32,412 bases of DNA, from positions 1-32,412 of the forward strand of contig NW_003150777.1 in assembly GCF_000003605.2 (NCBI RefSeq). Direction: 5' to 3'. The stretch comes from Saccoglossus kowalevskii. Its lineage: Eukaryota > Hemichordata > Enteropneusta > Harrimaniidae. The translations under genes and the position numbers were made by a program. The notes under the pieces are model-generated. The model saw nothing but the letters and a program-made list of their open reading frames with translations. It was not told the origin of the DNA and made no database searches. Every line of letters begins with the position of its first letter. Within the stretch, counting starts at the first letter, position 1. Shown here piece by piece: positions 22,421 through 32,412 of this stretch.

Positions 22421-22573
22421 CAGGGGCGGATACAGGATTTTTTATGGGGGTTCCAAACTTTAAAATCACCAGACTAAGTTAATGATTTTTTTACATTATA
22501 CAAAAACAAATTGAATAAATTTTTCAACGGGGGGTCCGGACCCCAAGAACCCCCCCCCCTAGATCTGCCACTG
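22421..22573. mobile_element. Short MITE, hAT-like ends
   Basis: The left end is CAGGGGCGGATACAGG, and the right end in reverse is CAGTGGCAGATCTAGG (12 of 16 identical by eye). Internal G- and C-runs face each other across the perfect palindrome GGGGTCCGGACCCC (22531-22544). The ends resemble a widespread CAGGGGCGGATCC-type hAT MITE. The flanks share TACTA (22416-22420 and 22574-22578), shorter than the usual 8-bp hAT duplication. There is no coding capacity. Confidence 0.7.
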
Positions 22574-25500
22574 TACTAGCTGGCCATTGCTCACGAAGGA
22601 TTCCACCACTCCAAAGTGATTTTTTTGGGTACTGTAACAAAATGACCTAGACTGCCCTGAAATTATTAGTAATTGTATGGTTGTGCTAAACAAGGGACGT
22701 GGTTGTGATTATTCCTCATCTCATGATCAGCATCACAGGCTTAGAAACGATATTTGGCGAGAACTGTCGCCATGCACATGATGTTGTCTCGTTGTCTCAT
22801 GGGAGCGGGGCGATTTTCCCAACTGAATTTTCATCCATATTAAACAAAAAATATTTTGCAAAAACACCGTCCGGTAAAGTTGGATAATAACAAATAGCAT
22901 GAGGGGCCTTGTTAGGTATGACGAAGTTTGTAGTTTTTGGGCCAGCAGACTATCGTGGCCATATTTTGCATGAAGGTTATTTTAGTTTTCTCAGGTGGGA
23001 CGAATTCGATATATCTTTGTCCGACAATTTCAGAATTCTGCCTGACGACACTCCTTGTATTTTCATAGTGCAATATACACAACCATACACACATCCAAAT
23101 TCTATTTAACCATTTATTAAACATTTTAAATTTAATATATCCTTATAAGTTGGTGGAAATATGCACTACTAATACTAATTGTGTCTTTCATTGGTATCCA
23201 CTAATTGAGTTGCCTGGTACTATACACAAGTTTCTTGCTTTCACGCCGTTTGCACACTCTGACTTTCCCTATTATCATTATCATTATGCAAAAAATACCA
23301 TGCTTATCAATGACATGTTTATTCATTTTACACTGAACTGGTCTTACTATAAGTAGTTAAATATAAATTACCATCCAGGTCATTATTTAAAAAAATTACA
23401 ATGTTTTCAGTGTAGATACAGCACTATTGGTTTATTATAAAAATCGTAAAGATTGTGATATGTTAATTTTGGCTTTAATTTTGTAAATTTTGCTGTATTT
23501 TATGTTCTTGTACCTATTAGTTATTCATGAAATCACAACGTCTTTGATCAACATTATAAAACAAACACTTTGAAGTATTTTACACGAAAACAAAATATTT
23601 GTATTGACTCTTATATTGACTCATGCGTATATTTGGATTGTGAACTGACTCTTACTAATGTATGAAGACTCCCGCTAAGCTAACAACATACTATGATTAC
23701 TATCCAACTATTTATAACACGACTCTACTGGTAGTATTTCCTCATTTCTCACAAATACCGTATCCTACTACCTCTTCTAAAAAATCGTAGTAAATATTTC
23801 AAGGTCTTTAAAATGGCGTGCGGTTAAATTCAACTAATAAAAATTAAAGTAAAATAAAATTGCTGCATGAAAACATCCAACTCGTTTTACAACGTATCAA
23901 AACTTATTCATCGGAATAGGTGTCGAAACTCGTTAAGAGTAAAAAAAAAACACCAACGACAGTATTGAATTTAATGTAACAATAACATTGTATAATCTAT
24001 TGTATTTTCTAGTAACAAAAAATGTCTTGTGAAATTCAACTACGTGAATCAGACGAATTCAAAATAACTAACATAATATAAATAGAACGGCTGTTTACAA
24101 CATTACTTTTTAAACAATATCCAGGTGATTATCTTTTAATCTAATTAATAATAATGATGATAAAATGAGATTGGCCTAACAGTGGTAAATCCTATATGTT
24201 TATCTAACGGTAAATCACCATCGTTAATATAATGTTTTTCTCTTATAATTATATGAAACAGATATAACTTTTTAACAAAACTGTAAAAAAACAGATAAAT
24301 ACTAAAAAGACTGAAATATATTATATAAAGAAATAGAATCATATTTTAATAAGATTTATTTTGATCATTAATCAACTTAGATTATGCCCGTTATTCAAAA
24401 TCTCATTAGAACTTGTAAATACAATTGACATACAATGCCCGACGTTACCCAAACGAGGGCATTATTTGAGTTAGAACCAATAGGTACTATAAACGTTGTT
24501 GCTCAAACGACGTCTCATTCATGATATGGTCACGGTGGCAAGGAAGTGTATCGGGGCCAACCGATTTATCTCTTTTTGAGCAGGAAGTAACACATTCTCG
24601 ATCGATTTCTGTGTTGTTATTTTCCTGTTTAGAGTATCAGATGACCAGTTTACAATTTTCTCAATTTGCCGTCATCAAATTCATCGTCTCCATTAAAATC
24701 CATATTCTTTACTCGTTTAAGACAACCTTTCATTATAAAATGGCCCGCTGTCCAAACTTCCAGTCCACATTTGCTGTATTTCGCATTAAACAAACGTGTA
24801 AAACAATTCCAAGTCAGAATCGGGACTAGTTACGTGAAGAACCCGTTATATGAACAAAGTATAGGTCATGATGAAAGTAGCCACCCACCCCAACCACACA
24901 CCCCCACCCCACCCCCCGTCATTAAGTTGCGTACTTGGGTATATGAAGTAAAACCGCATAATAACTTTTTCTTCTAAATATTAAGAGTAATATATTTAAC
25001 CAACAGAAATTATGCCCATTTGTTCAAAAAATTAGAATACACAAAAATGCACGAAACGGGAAAAAACATAATGGCGTTAAACACTCATTTGTTGTGCATC
25101 TTCCTTCAAATTGGTTCATACAAATAATTCTGCCAACGCTGGTCGATTTCTTTGAAAACTTTTTGAAAACAAACTCATTTTTATCACTCTGGTTTATAGT
25201 TGGTTCGACATCTTGTTTGTGTCACTGTTATTAGCACATTTCCCTTTCTTTGTGCCTACAACCATAATAAATGCCTTTGTGATTAGTTTCGTACTATTGT
25301 GCCATTATTGACTTTACTTATTTACCAGATTCGCCGAATTGAATTGCCTGATCCGTAGAAACGTGACAATTGACACAATGCATGGTGAATTGGCACACAT
25401 TCGTGTACACATGATTATTTCCCGAAAGTTTTTTCTATAATTATAACTAAACAATATATATGTTTCATAAGTTGACAATTCTCTCTCATTTGACTTAATA

Positions 25501-26700
25501 TGAGAACGAGAAAAAACATCCCAACCAGCAATATTACAATGTCACGGCGCCCAAAACATTTTCTGTATTGGGATGGCGGAAGGTCACAAGAAAAACGAGC
25601 ACATTCACATTCACATATCTGTTCGTATTTTTGACACCTGGATATTTGGGTACATAAAGTAACGAGCCAATATCATGGAGCTAAACAAAATGTGGCGGAA
25701 ATAGAAGGGTGTATATACTCATATGTATCCAAGCATATACAAATATCCCTTTCAATACAATGCAGCAATAACGACCCCCCCCCCACACACACACACACAC
25801 GCACACTCATCCAACCACCCACACTAACAACTTGCATCCGCCTGTGTTATACACAAATAATAAATAGGGCATTGACATTTCACAAATTAATGTCCAGCCG
25901 CACGTACGTGTGTGCGTGGTCCATTACTACACACGCAATGACATTACAACACATGATCTGATTTCCCTGACGTTTACACTAGTGTTTTATTCCATGCTCA
26001 CAAAACCAAATATATGTATATATGTCACCAAAATAATTTGCGCTTAAAGGACTGTCCAAACATCCATGAGAATGGTTATTTTGAGCCATTTACAATTGAG
26101 TTTTATGGTAAAAAGTTCTCACCATATCTCAAAATTGCTTTCGTTACATGCGTAAAAATGTATATGTACTATCAGAGGTACATTACTTAGACATTCTGAA
26201 AATTACTATTATTTGTTTGTGTATAATGTTGTGACATGGAAATTGGGTGAGACTTCCTTATGCTCCCTCACCTGTAACTTTAATTTTAACCCTGCCCCTC
26301 CAGTGCCACTCTTCGGGACACGTACACGTATAGTTATTTGGAGGATTAGGGGATGACGCGGTCTTAATGAACTCTTATTTCAAAAACTATCCATTTATGC
26401 ATCTTTTTGGAAATTTGACTCTAAACAAAAATTTGGTGCTGAGGAAAAAACTGAAAACTTGATGATGTGTGTCAAAATTAGTATGTCGCAGACACTTCGG
26501 AAACAAACAAATCACCTGTCTTTATTCAGTCGAATATCCATTCAGACAAATGATTCTGAGTGAGTATCTAAATATATAGAAAGCACACTGGGAAAAAACA
26601 ATGATTGCGGTTGTATTATTATTATTATTATTAAGGCCTTATAAAATAACAGAATCACACGTCATAGCTGCAAAAATCTTTGTACGCGATGACCTGTGCC
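22574..26700. other. Intergenic region upstream of the ankyrin gene, no gene supported
   Basis: About 4.1 kb, AT-rich. Frames of up to about 100 codons occur but lack domains or splice context. A CACCCC-rich stretch lies at about 24887-24919, a C-run followed by an AC microsatellite at about 25776-25806, and a short ATT microsatellite at about 26616-26633. Confidence 0.4.
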
Positions 26701-26803
26701 TTTTTATAGCCGTCTGACCCGGAAGTAATGTTAGTGTGTTATTGTTCAAAGTGATTCGAAGCATGGTGTTGGCTGGACGAGGGTTGCAAGAGTCACTGTG
26801 ACT
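26701..26803 (+). promoter_or_regulatory. Candidate promoter/5' UTR of the ankyrin gene, with upstream ORF
   Basis: ACCCGGAAGTAA (about 26717-26728) matches the ETS-family GGAA consensus, and TTTTTATAG lies just upstream at 26701. A 12-codon upstream ORF (ATG at 26763, stop at 26799-26801, A at -3) ends two bases before the main ATG, an arrangement that could dampen initiation at the main start. Confidence 0.35.
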
Positions 26804-27075
26804 ATGACTGTTATCATGAATTCTCTTATTGCTGAAGTGAAGAAAGGCAACATCGAAGGTGTGGAGTCAATATTGAAGCACTCAGACAATTGCAGTATCG
26901 TTAACTTTCAAGACACCGACAGACGGGAGACCGCACTCTTCACTGCGTGTGCCCAGGGCTTTTTAGCTATCGTGCAGTTGCTGATCTCGTTTGGCGCTAA
27001 TCTTGGCTTATACACGGTATGGGGAGCTACACCTCTACACGCTGCAGCAGAAAATGGCCACGAGCAGATAGTACG
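26804..27075 (+). CDS. Ankyrin-repeat protein, first coding exon (partial)
   Basis: The exon encodes 90 residues plus two bases and ends ACG|GTAAGT, a strong donor in phase 2. The start is the first ATG in a frame closed by an upstream stop at 26732; residue 5 is a second possible start. Residues 7-37 form a capping ankyrin-like helix pair (LIAEVKKGNIEGVESILKH). Residues 40-72 are a full repeat (ETALFTACAQGFLAIVQLLI, then SFGAN). Residues 73-90 begin the next repeat with the canonical GATPLHAAAENGHEQIV. Ankyrin repeats are protein-binding scaffolds, and the exon alone does not tell which family this is. No further ankyrin exon was found up to the window end, so intron 1 would exceed 5.3 kb if the gene continues. 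Confidence 0.88.
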
Positions 27076-27402
27076 GTAAGTTTTCAACTGAAACAAACTC
27101 CCCTTAAATGTCACCTTCCAGAACCGGTGTTACGCGAGATCGTTTGAATTGCTAGTTGTAGCTATAGAGGACCGCCATGGTATGCGGAACAAGGAAATAG
27201 CAAAACAAAAATCAATTGATATCGTTTTTCAGACTTAGGGCAAACCATTCTATGCCCAATGATGGACTGAAAAACAATAAATTTCTCCTTCCCCAAATCA
27301 GTGAATGATTGTCATAATATATTTACAGTTTAATATCGCGCCAAAGTCTTGTAGTATTCGCGTAGTCAAGACCTATATAATCTATACAGTTGTATAGAAT
27401 TT

Positions 27403-27415
27403 TGACCTGAGGTCA
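27403..27415. promoter_or_regulatory. Everted nuclear-receptor half-sites, spacing 1
   Basis: TGACCT-G-AGGTCA is a perfect palindrome of the AGGTCA half-site in everted arrangement, within the presumed first intron of the ankyrin gene. Whether it is functional is unknown. Confidence 0.25.
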
Positions 27416-27659
27416 CCGAACAACTCGATATACTGTGTTAGACATTATAAACATTTTAATGCATGTGTTGTTTTTTGTATATGTTGGGTTAGAACATATA
27501 TAGAAAAAAATATTTCTTACTTTATTGGTTAGAATGACCGGGTTCACATGTGGTCTTGCATTTTGTGTATTTTTTCATCATACAAAAAGTATCCGATCAG
27601 TCACACAGGCACGATGTATATACCGGATTCTGCTGTAAATTCGTTCTCGTAAAAAAATT

Positions 27660-28165
27660 TAATGAGCCCAAGAAATTTTCAGCAATTTTTAAAGTTGTTT
27701 TTTAAATATTTTGGCGTAATTATTCAGACATTTCAATCTTTCCTGACGCCTAAAATAGAGTTTAAGTTTTTATTCAAGAGTATGTTTTTTGTGACTAGAG
27801 TGAATGGGTAAGATTCATTTCGACAATGAGCTGTTATCACTGTAAACAATGTTAAATTATTCTTCTAATGCTCAGTTTATCTTTTGAAAACAACTATTTT
27901 TTTTATCTTAAAAAAAAATGCCGTTTTCCAATCAAAATCAAAGCCAAAAGACCGTACTACAACATTGGCAAATCTCTTCCACATCGGAAGTGGTCTAAAA
28001 ACGGGGACTTATGTGTTGACTTTCATCCGTGTGTGTGTGTGTGTGTGTGTGTGCATCTCCACCTATAGCTTGGATATGCTTGATCTGATTACATTCAAAC
28101 TTCACAAACGCATCGCATATCTCAGGCGACATATGCACTTTGATTCATTTCATGATCTGATTAAA
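27660..28165 (+). repeat. Dispersed repeat family 3, copy 1
   Basis: 27660-27981 aligns with 30555-30914, sharing ATATTTTGGCGT, ATTCAAGAGTATG, CGACAATGAGCTGTTATCAC, TGTAAACAATGTTA, TGCTCAGTTTATCTTTTGAA and AAATCTCTTCCA. A GT microsatellite (28029-28052) and a tail with AATCAAACTTCACA-like sequence follow, matched at 31530-31640. Confidence 0.75.
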
Positions 28166-30554
28166 GATGGCTGAATGGCGGCTATTTTAATGTGAATAAT
28201 TCACCAAAACCAAATTTTTTTCTATTTCAAAACCAGATCTTGATCACGCATGAACAGTTTTTGTTTTAACTTTGTACATGGATTAAAGTTAATGGGACAT
28301 TGATGCTCTCATTTTTTTAGTCCTCGTTGGGACACAGTCCGAAAACAGGGACTTATGCAATGTTTCCTCCAGCTTTGTATTTGTGGGGGGATTTTTGTCC
28401 CTTCAGATCAGAATAGAGGGGGATTTCCTATAACAAGGGGGAAATTTCTAATAAGCATAAATTTTCTTATTGAAACATTAGCAGTATTTTTTCATTATGT
28501 TCTTCATTGTTAGCAATTGTTATGTTCTGCATTTTGTGTTCTGAAATGTATGTTATTTCATTATTTGTTATTATTTTAATGTTAATAACATTCTGAACAT
28601 TACCTTACAATCAGAGTAAACCTTTCTATAAATGTACCAGATTCTGCCATAAATTTGCCCTTGGCCATTAAAGTGCCTGTGAAATGGCTGCTATTTTTAC
28701 GCCTAAAATTATCCATTGATACATAAATATTATTAATTTTTATGTTTCTAAGCATGAATTATTTTTTTTAAGTGAAAAAATGTGTTTTAAACTCAGTCTA
28801 CAGCAACTTTATTTTTGTGTATTTTAAAACGAGGCTCCTCATTAGCTTCTCGTTTGCATACAGAAATTCCCCTTGTGACGTCAGAAGGGGAAGTCGCATG
28901 GCAGCTTGCATTGCTGATAAGTGTAAATAAGGCAAATTTCTTGTACAGTTTTCTCGTCTTTGACTAAATTGTCACTTATGTACTTGTTCGGCGAGAAAGA
29001 ATGGACCATAATGAACACATAGTATAAATTTTTGTTCCATGGGGTTGAGTTAGATGCAAAATATGTCCGTTCTGGTGTAGTTGGTCACCGTGATCGTCGC
29101 CGACACCGGCGCACGTTTGTACACTGTCGCTGGACAAAATAGAATTTGACGTCGGAATTATCTCGTTATTTAGCAGGTTACTAGGCACGTCACTACATTG
29201 TTTTATTTCATCGATCGTCTGAGTAAAACTTTTCAAATTAAAATAAAAGAGAACATATTTTGACATTCTAAACATTAGACCATAGTGAAAAACGACAAAT
29301 CACAGTTACTAAATAAATGACAGCCGCGTGGAAATAAATTGACATTTTGTTGAAATAGGTGAACGCGTCGGGTCACGACAAGGGCAAGTGCGTTAAAAGC
29401 AGCGTTTAATTGGATAGCAAAAATAATCGAGATCGACACACATACAGATAAATTCAGAGTGGATTCGAGTTAGCGTGATCCATGGCGTGATTGTCATAAT
29501 TATAACATCTTATTAAAACTTTACTTGGTGGAAACTCATTGACAAAGCCCGGATTCTTATTTCATAAATTATTACACAGATCAAGCTGCAAGCATGGAGG
29601 CGCTCCATGCATGAAGGTAAAAAAAGAACAGAGGTGTGAATTCGACATTCAACACCAATCACCAAACAATTCAGAGACTTTTAGCCACAGTCCCTCTATA
29701 GATAGAGGGACTGTGCTTTAGCCTTCGAAAATGAAAACAATTAGCAGTGTGTAAGGCTGTGTAATTTCCTATTTGTTCGACGCTTCGTTTTTGTGTCACT
29801 GTCAAAATTATTGCTGTCTTTTTACTTAACAGGAACTAAATGGTCTCTATAAAACGATAATCAGGATTGCAAAAAAAGTCAGCTCATTTGAAACACTTGC
29901 CGGACGTCTCTCTCTCTTCTGATATCCGCCTCGGTGATCATGGGCTGGTCCGTAATCTATTTCTTTCAAAAGTGTTGTGTCAGGTTTACGTTGTCGGCGT
30001 TTCTCTTTAAACCCAGTTGTTTTTTTCATGAACGAGGACAGTTTTTCCAAAAAAAAAAAAAAAGAATCTGAGGTTAAGTGGCTTTCGTCCATTGATGTTG
30101 CACCTTCGGATCGATTAGAGACTTGTGAATACATACACTATGACTATACGTTTCACTGCAACTGCCCACAACACAACATCTAAAAACTCCCTCTCAAAAA
30201 AAAAATAAAATAGACAAAAAAAAAAGAAAAAAAACGCCGACCGAAAAATGTATATATCGTTTAAAAGTATATTGAATGACCAGTGTTATTACGGCTCAGG
30301 GGTATGACTTCCTCTCACATTTTGTCATTTGGTGGCGCACTTTCAACGAGAGTCGGAAATCCGGAAACAGTCGACCATTTCAGGATAGGTGGGCATGACT
30401 ACAACACAAGAAATATCCCAAATTTACTTGGATAAATCAATCATTTTCAGCAAAAATATCAATAACTGCCCATTTCAGTGGGACACAGATCTAAAATGGG
30501 AAACGGGTGGGCATTGCACCGGCACTTTAAACGGCAATTTGGTTTTTGAAATAA
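28166..30554. other. Presumed intron or intergenic DNA
   Basis: No exon could be assigned. Frames on the minus strand at 28976-29275 and 29849-30134 are discussed as findings. A perfect CRE TGACGTCA lies at about 28876-28883 and A-rich tracts at 30046-30063 and 30198-30233. Confidence 0.4.
29686..29715. repeat. Perfect 14-bp inverted repeat (hairpin)
   Basis: CACAGTCCCTCTAT and its exact complement ATAGAGGGACTGTG are separated by AG. It could be two transposon ends joined head to head, or simply a palindrome. Confidence 0.9.
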
Positions 30555-30914
30555 AATGAGACCAAGAAATCATGTTTTATCAGCAGGTTTTTAAGGTATT
30601 TTTTTTATAAATATTTTGGCGTCATTATTCAGACATTTAAATCATTCCGTACGCTTAATATAGTCTAATTTAAATTTTACCGTAGTCATTGACTCCTATT
30701 CAAGAGTATGATTTTTATCCTGACTAGCGTGAATGGGTAAGCTTTTTTTTCGACAATGAGCTGTTATCACTGTAAACAATGTTACATTTTTCTTCAAATG
30801 CTCAGTTTATCTTTTGAAAACAACTAATTTTTTGTTTTAAAAAAAAATCATGCTGTTTTCCCATCTAAATCCAAGCCAAAAGATTGTACTACAATATCGG
30901 TAAATCTCTTCCAT
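30555..30914 (+). repeat. Dispersed repeat family 3, copy 2 (interrupted)
   Basis: Direct-orientation copy of 27660-27981. The tail that follows copy 1 directly is displaced here to 31530-31640, so about 600 bases were inserted in copy 2 or lost from copy 1. Confidence 0.75.
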
Positions 30915-32060
30915 GTTGCGTTCAATAACATTAACATATTAAATGAGCTACGATAATTTGAGCACGTTGGCATCATCCACCATTTTGATTGGTTAATTAG
31001 CGATTTGACCTATCAGGTCAAAGAACTCTGTCCCAGGTCATAATATGGCGGATATTCTCCAGCATCAAGCATTTAATTAATATGCGACCGGAATCATTCG
31101 CTTACAATGAAACTAAGATGAAATTTATTTGTATTTCATAGCAATTCAACGAATTAATTTTTTTACGTTAATATTATCACTACTAATTAATAATCAACAA
31201 TTGTACGTGCAAAATAATTAATTAAATCATGTAACAAGCAGGAAGGACATTTCTTTGTTGCTTGGCAAACTGCTTCACCCTGCCACTCTCGCACTCCGAA
31301 AACTCAATGCGGGCTATTCCAACTTACGTATGTATACCCAAAGAAGGTACTGTTTTTAAATATAGTTGGCGCGTCACAGTCCAATACACGCATAGGCTAT
31401 TATTAAAAGAATTCAATGGGCAGTGAGGAAAAAGGCGATTTTCGCCCTTGGAGTATTTTTTTTTTAAAAGGGTGCACAAAGTGTAGTAGACGGGGAAACG
31501 CGCATTCTAGAGTAAATACTGCTTATGTTTTGACCTCTGTGCGTGTGTGCATGCAGTCGTCCGCACCTGTATCTTAGACATGCCTGGACCAATCACAATC
31601 AAACTTCACATATACATCATACATGATATTATACATATGCACATCAGAGCCATGTATTTGATATGCTCTGACCGTTAATGTTCAAACTTTATACATTTCT
31701 TAAACTTGATAAATAAATTTAGTAAGTAACAGCATATGATCCTCTCAATTTCAGACTCCTATGATATGGAATAAATTTAGAGACTCTAAGGTTCTAATTA
31801 AAACTGATAGGAATATTAACAATTAAGATTAAGATTAAAAAATATGTCACCAATAATTAGAAAGCTATGTTTAATACATGTCATTTACTTTAGAAGATGT
31901 CTAATGTAAAGGCCTAACAATCTACTATACTTAAGTATAAGTTGTATTCCTAGTGTTTGAAAATGGTAATCACTATCAATACTTTCACAGTACTATTAAA
32001 TTAAATGGTCATACTGAACTCAAATATATAAACATACCCATAAATCAAAATGCAAAAGCT
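30915..32060. other. Presumed intron or intergenic DNA
   Basis: No gene recognised. Everted half-sites TGACCT-ATC-AGGTCA lie at 31006-31020 and a further AGGTCA at 31035-31040. The repeat tail lies at 31530-31640. Confidence 0.4.
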
Positions 32061-32082
32061 AAAACATACCGCCGTTGTCATA

Positions 32083-32412
32083 CGGAACCCAAAACATACC
32101 CATCACATTGCTGAACCCAAAACATACCCATCACATTGCTAAACCCAAAACATATCCATCACACTGCTAAACCCAAAACATACCCATCACATTGCTAAAC
32201 CCAAAACATACCCATCACATTGCTGAACCCATCACATTGCTAAACCAAAACATACCCATCACATTGCTAAACCAAAACACACCCATCACATTGCTAAACC
32301 AAAACACACCCATCACATTGCTAACCCCAAAACATGCCCATCACATTGCTATACCCAAAACATACCCATCACATTGCTAAACCCAAAACATACCCATCAC
32401 ATTGCTGAACCC
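32083..32412. repeat. 28-bp minisatellite, continues past the window
   Basis: About twelve copies of a unit that runs AAACCCAAAACATACCCATC then ACATTGCT. Variants lack one C, and one copy near 32222-32241 lacks about ten bases. The strand bias (almost no G) is strong. The array is still running at the last base. Confidence 0.95.

Noticed and set aside
24521-24977. Two overlapping plus-strand frames of about 100 codons
   Set aside because: No recognisable domain or good splice signals, and they run through a CACCCC-rich simple tract.
32192-32380. 62-codon frame with repeated LLNQNIPIT-like residues
   Set aside because: It comes from the 28-bp array; the unit length is not a multiple of three and the frame survives only through small deletions.

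Overview
The window is AT-rich eukaryotic DNA, most likely from an invertebrate animal. Exons are short with GT-AG introns, intergenic space is long, microsatellites are common, and there are several cut-and-paste transposon remnants. A 729-base run of N (17677-18405) shows it is a draft assembly. The species cannot be fixed from the sequence. The TSO1-like CXC transposon-borne gene and paired-class homeobox genes would suit a marine invertebrate such as a hemichordate or a relative; that is inference.

There are three gene loci. (1) At the left edge, on the minus strand, is the 3' part of a divergent paired-class homeobox gene (1-532). It runs off the window and its 5' exon was not found. (2) About 5 kb away, also on the minus strand, is a complete four-exon paired-class homeobox gene (5471-8081, 320 residues). 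It has an N-terminal eh1/octapeptide repressor motif, a Q50 homeodomain and a weak OAR-like tail. Both genes split the homeodomain at the same place (residues 46/47) and enter the homeodomain exon in the same phase, so they look like old tandem duplicates. Some residues recall the vertebrate Anf/Hesx family. (3) At 26804-27075, on the plus strand, is the first coding exon of an ankyrin-repeat protein, preceded by a 12-codon upstream ORF. Its later exons were not found.

The 18 kb between the second homeobox gene and the ankyrin gene has no recognisable host gene. It holds diverged noncoding repeat copies (11185-14060, 15650-16020, 19186-20180), an AAT microsatellite, a 10-copy 41-bp minisatellite (15181-15590), and a 2.3-kb element with roughly 190-bp terminal inverted repeats flanked by TTA (16870-19160). 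That element carries, on the minus strand, the frameshifted C-terminus of a Tesmin/TSO1-like CXC-domain protein. It also has a candidate first exon with NRF1- and YY1-like promoter sites; the centre of the gene lies in the N gap. Smaller elements are a TTAA-flanked MITE (3528-3676) and a CAGGGGCGGAT-type MITE (22421-22573). The right end of the window is ankyrin-gene intron or intergenic DNA with a pair of related dispersed repeats, and it ends inside a 28-bp tandem array.

The two homeobox proteins are probably nuclear transcription factors, the complete one a likely Groucho-dependent repressor. Nothing links the ankyrin gene to them functionally. All exon models were built by eye from reading frame and splice-site agreement, without transcript data.
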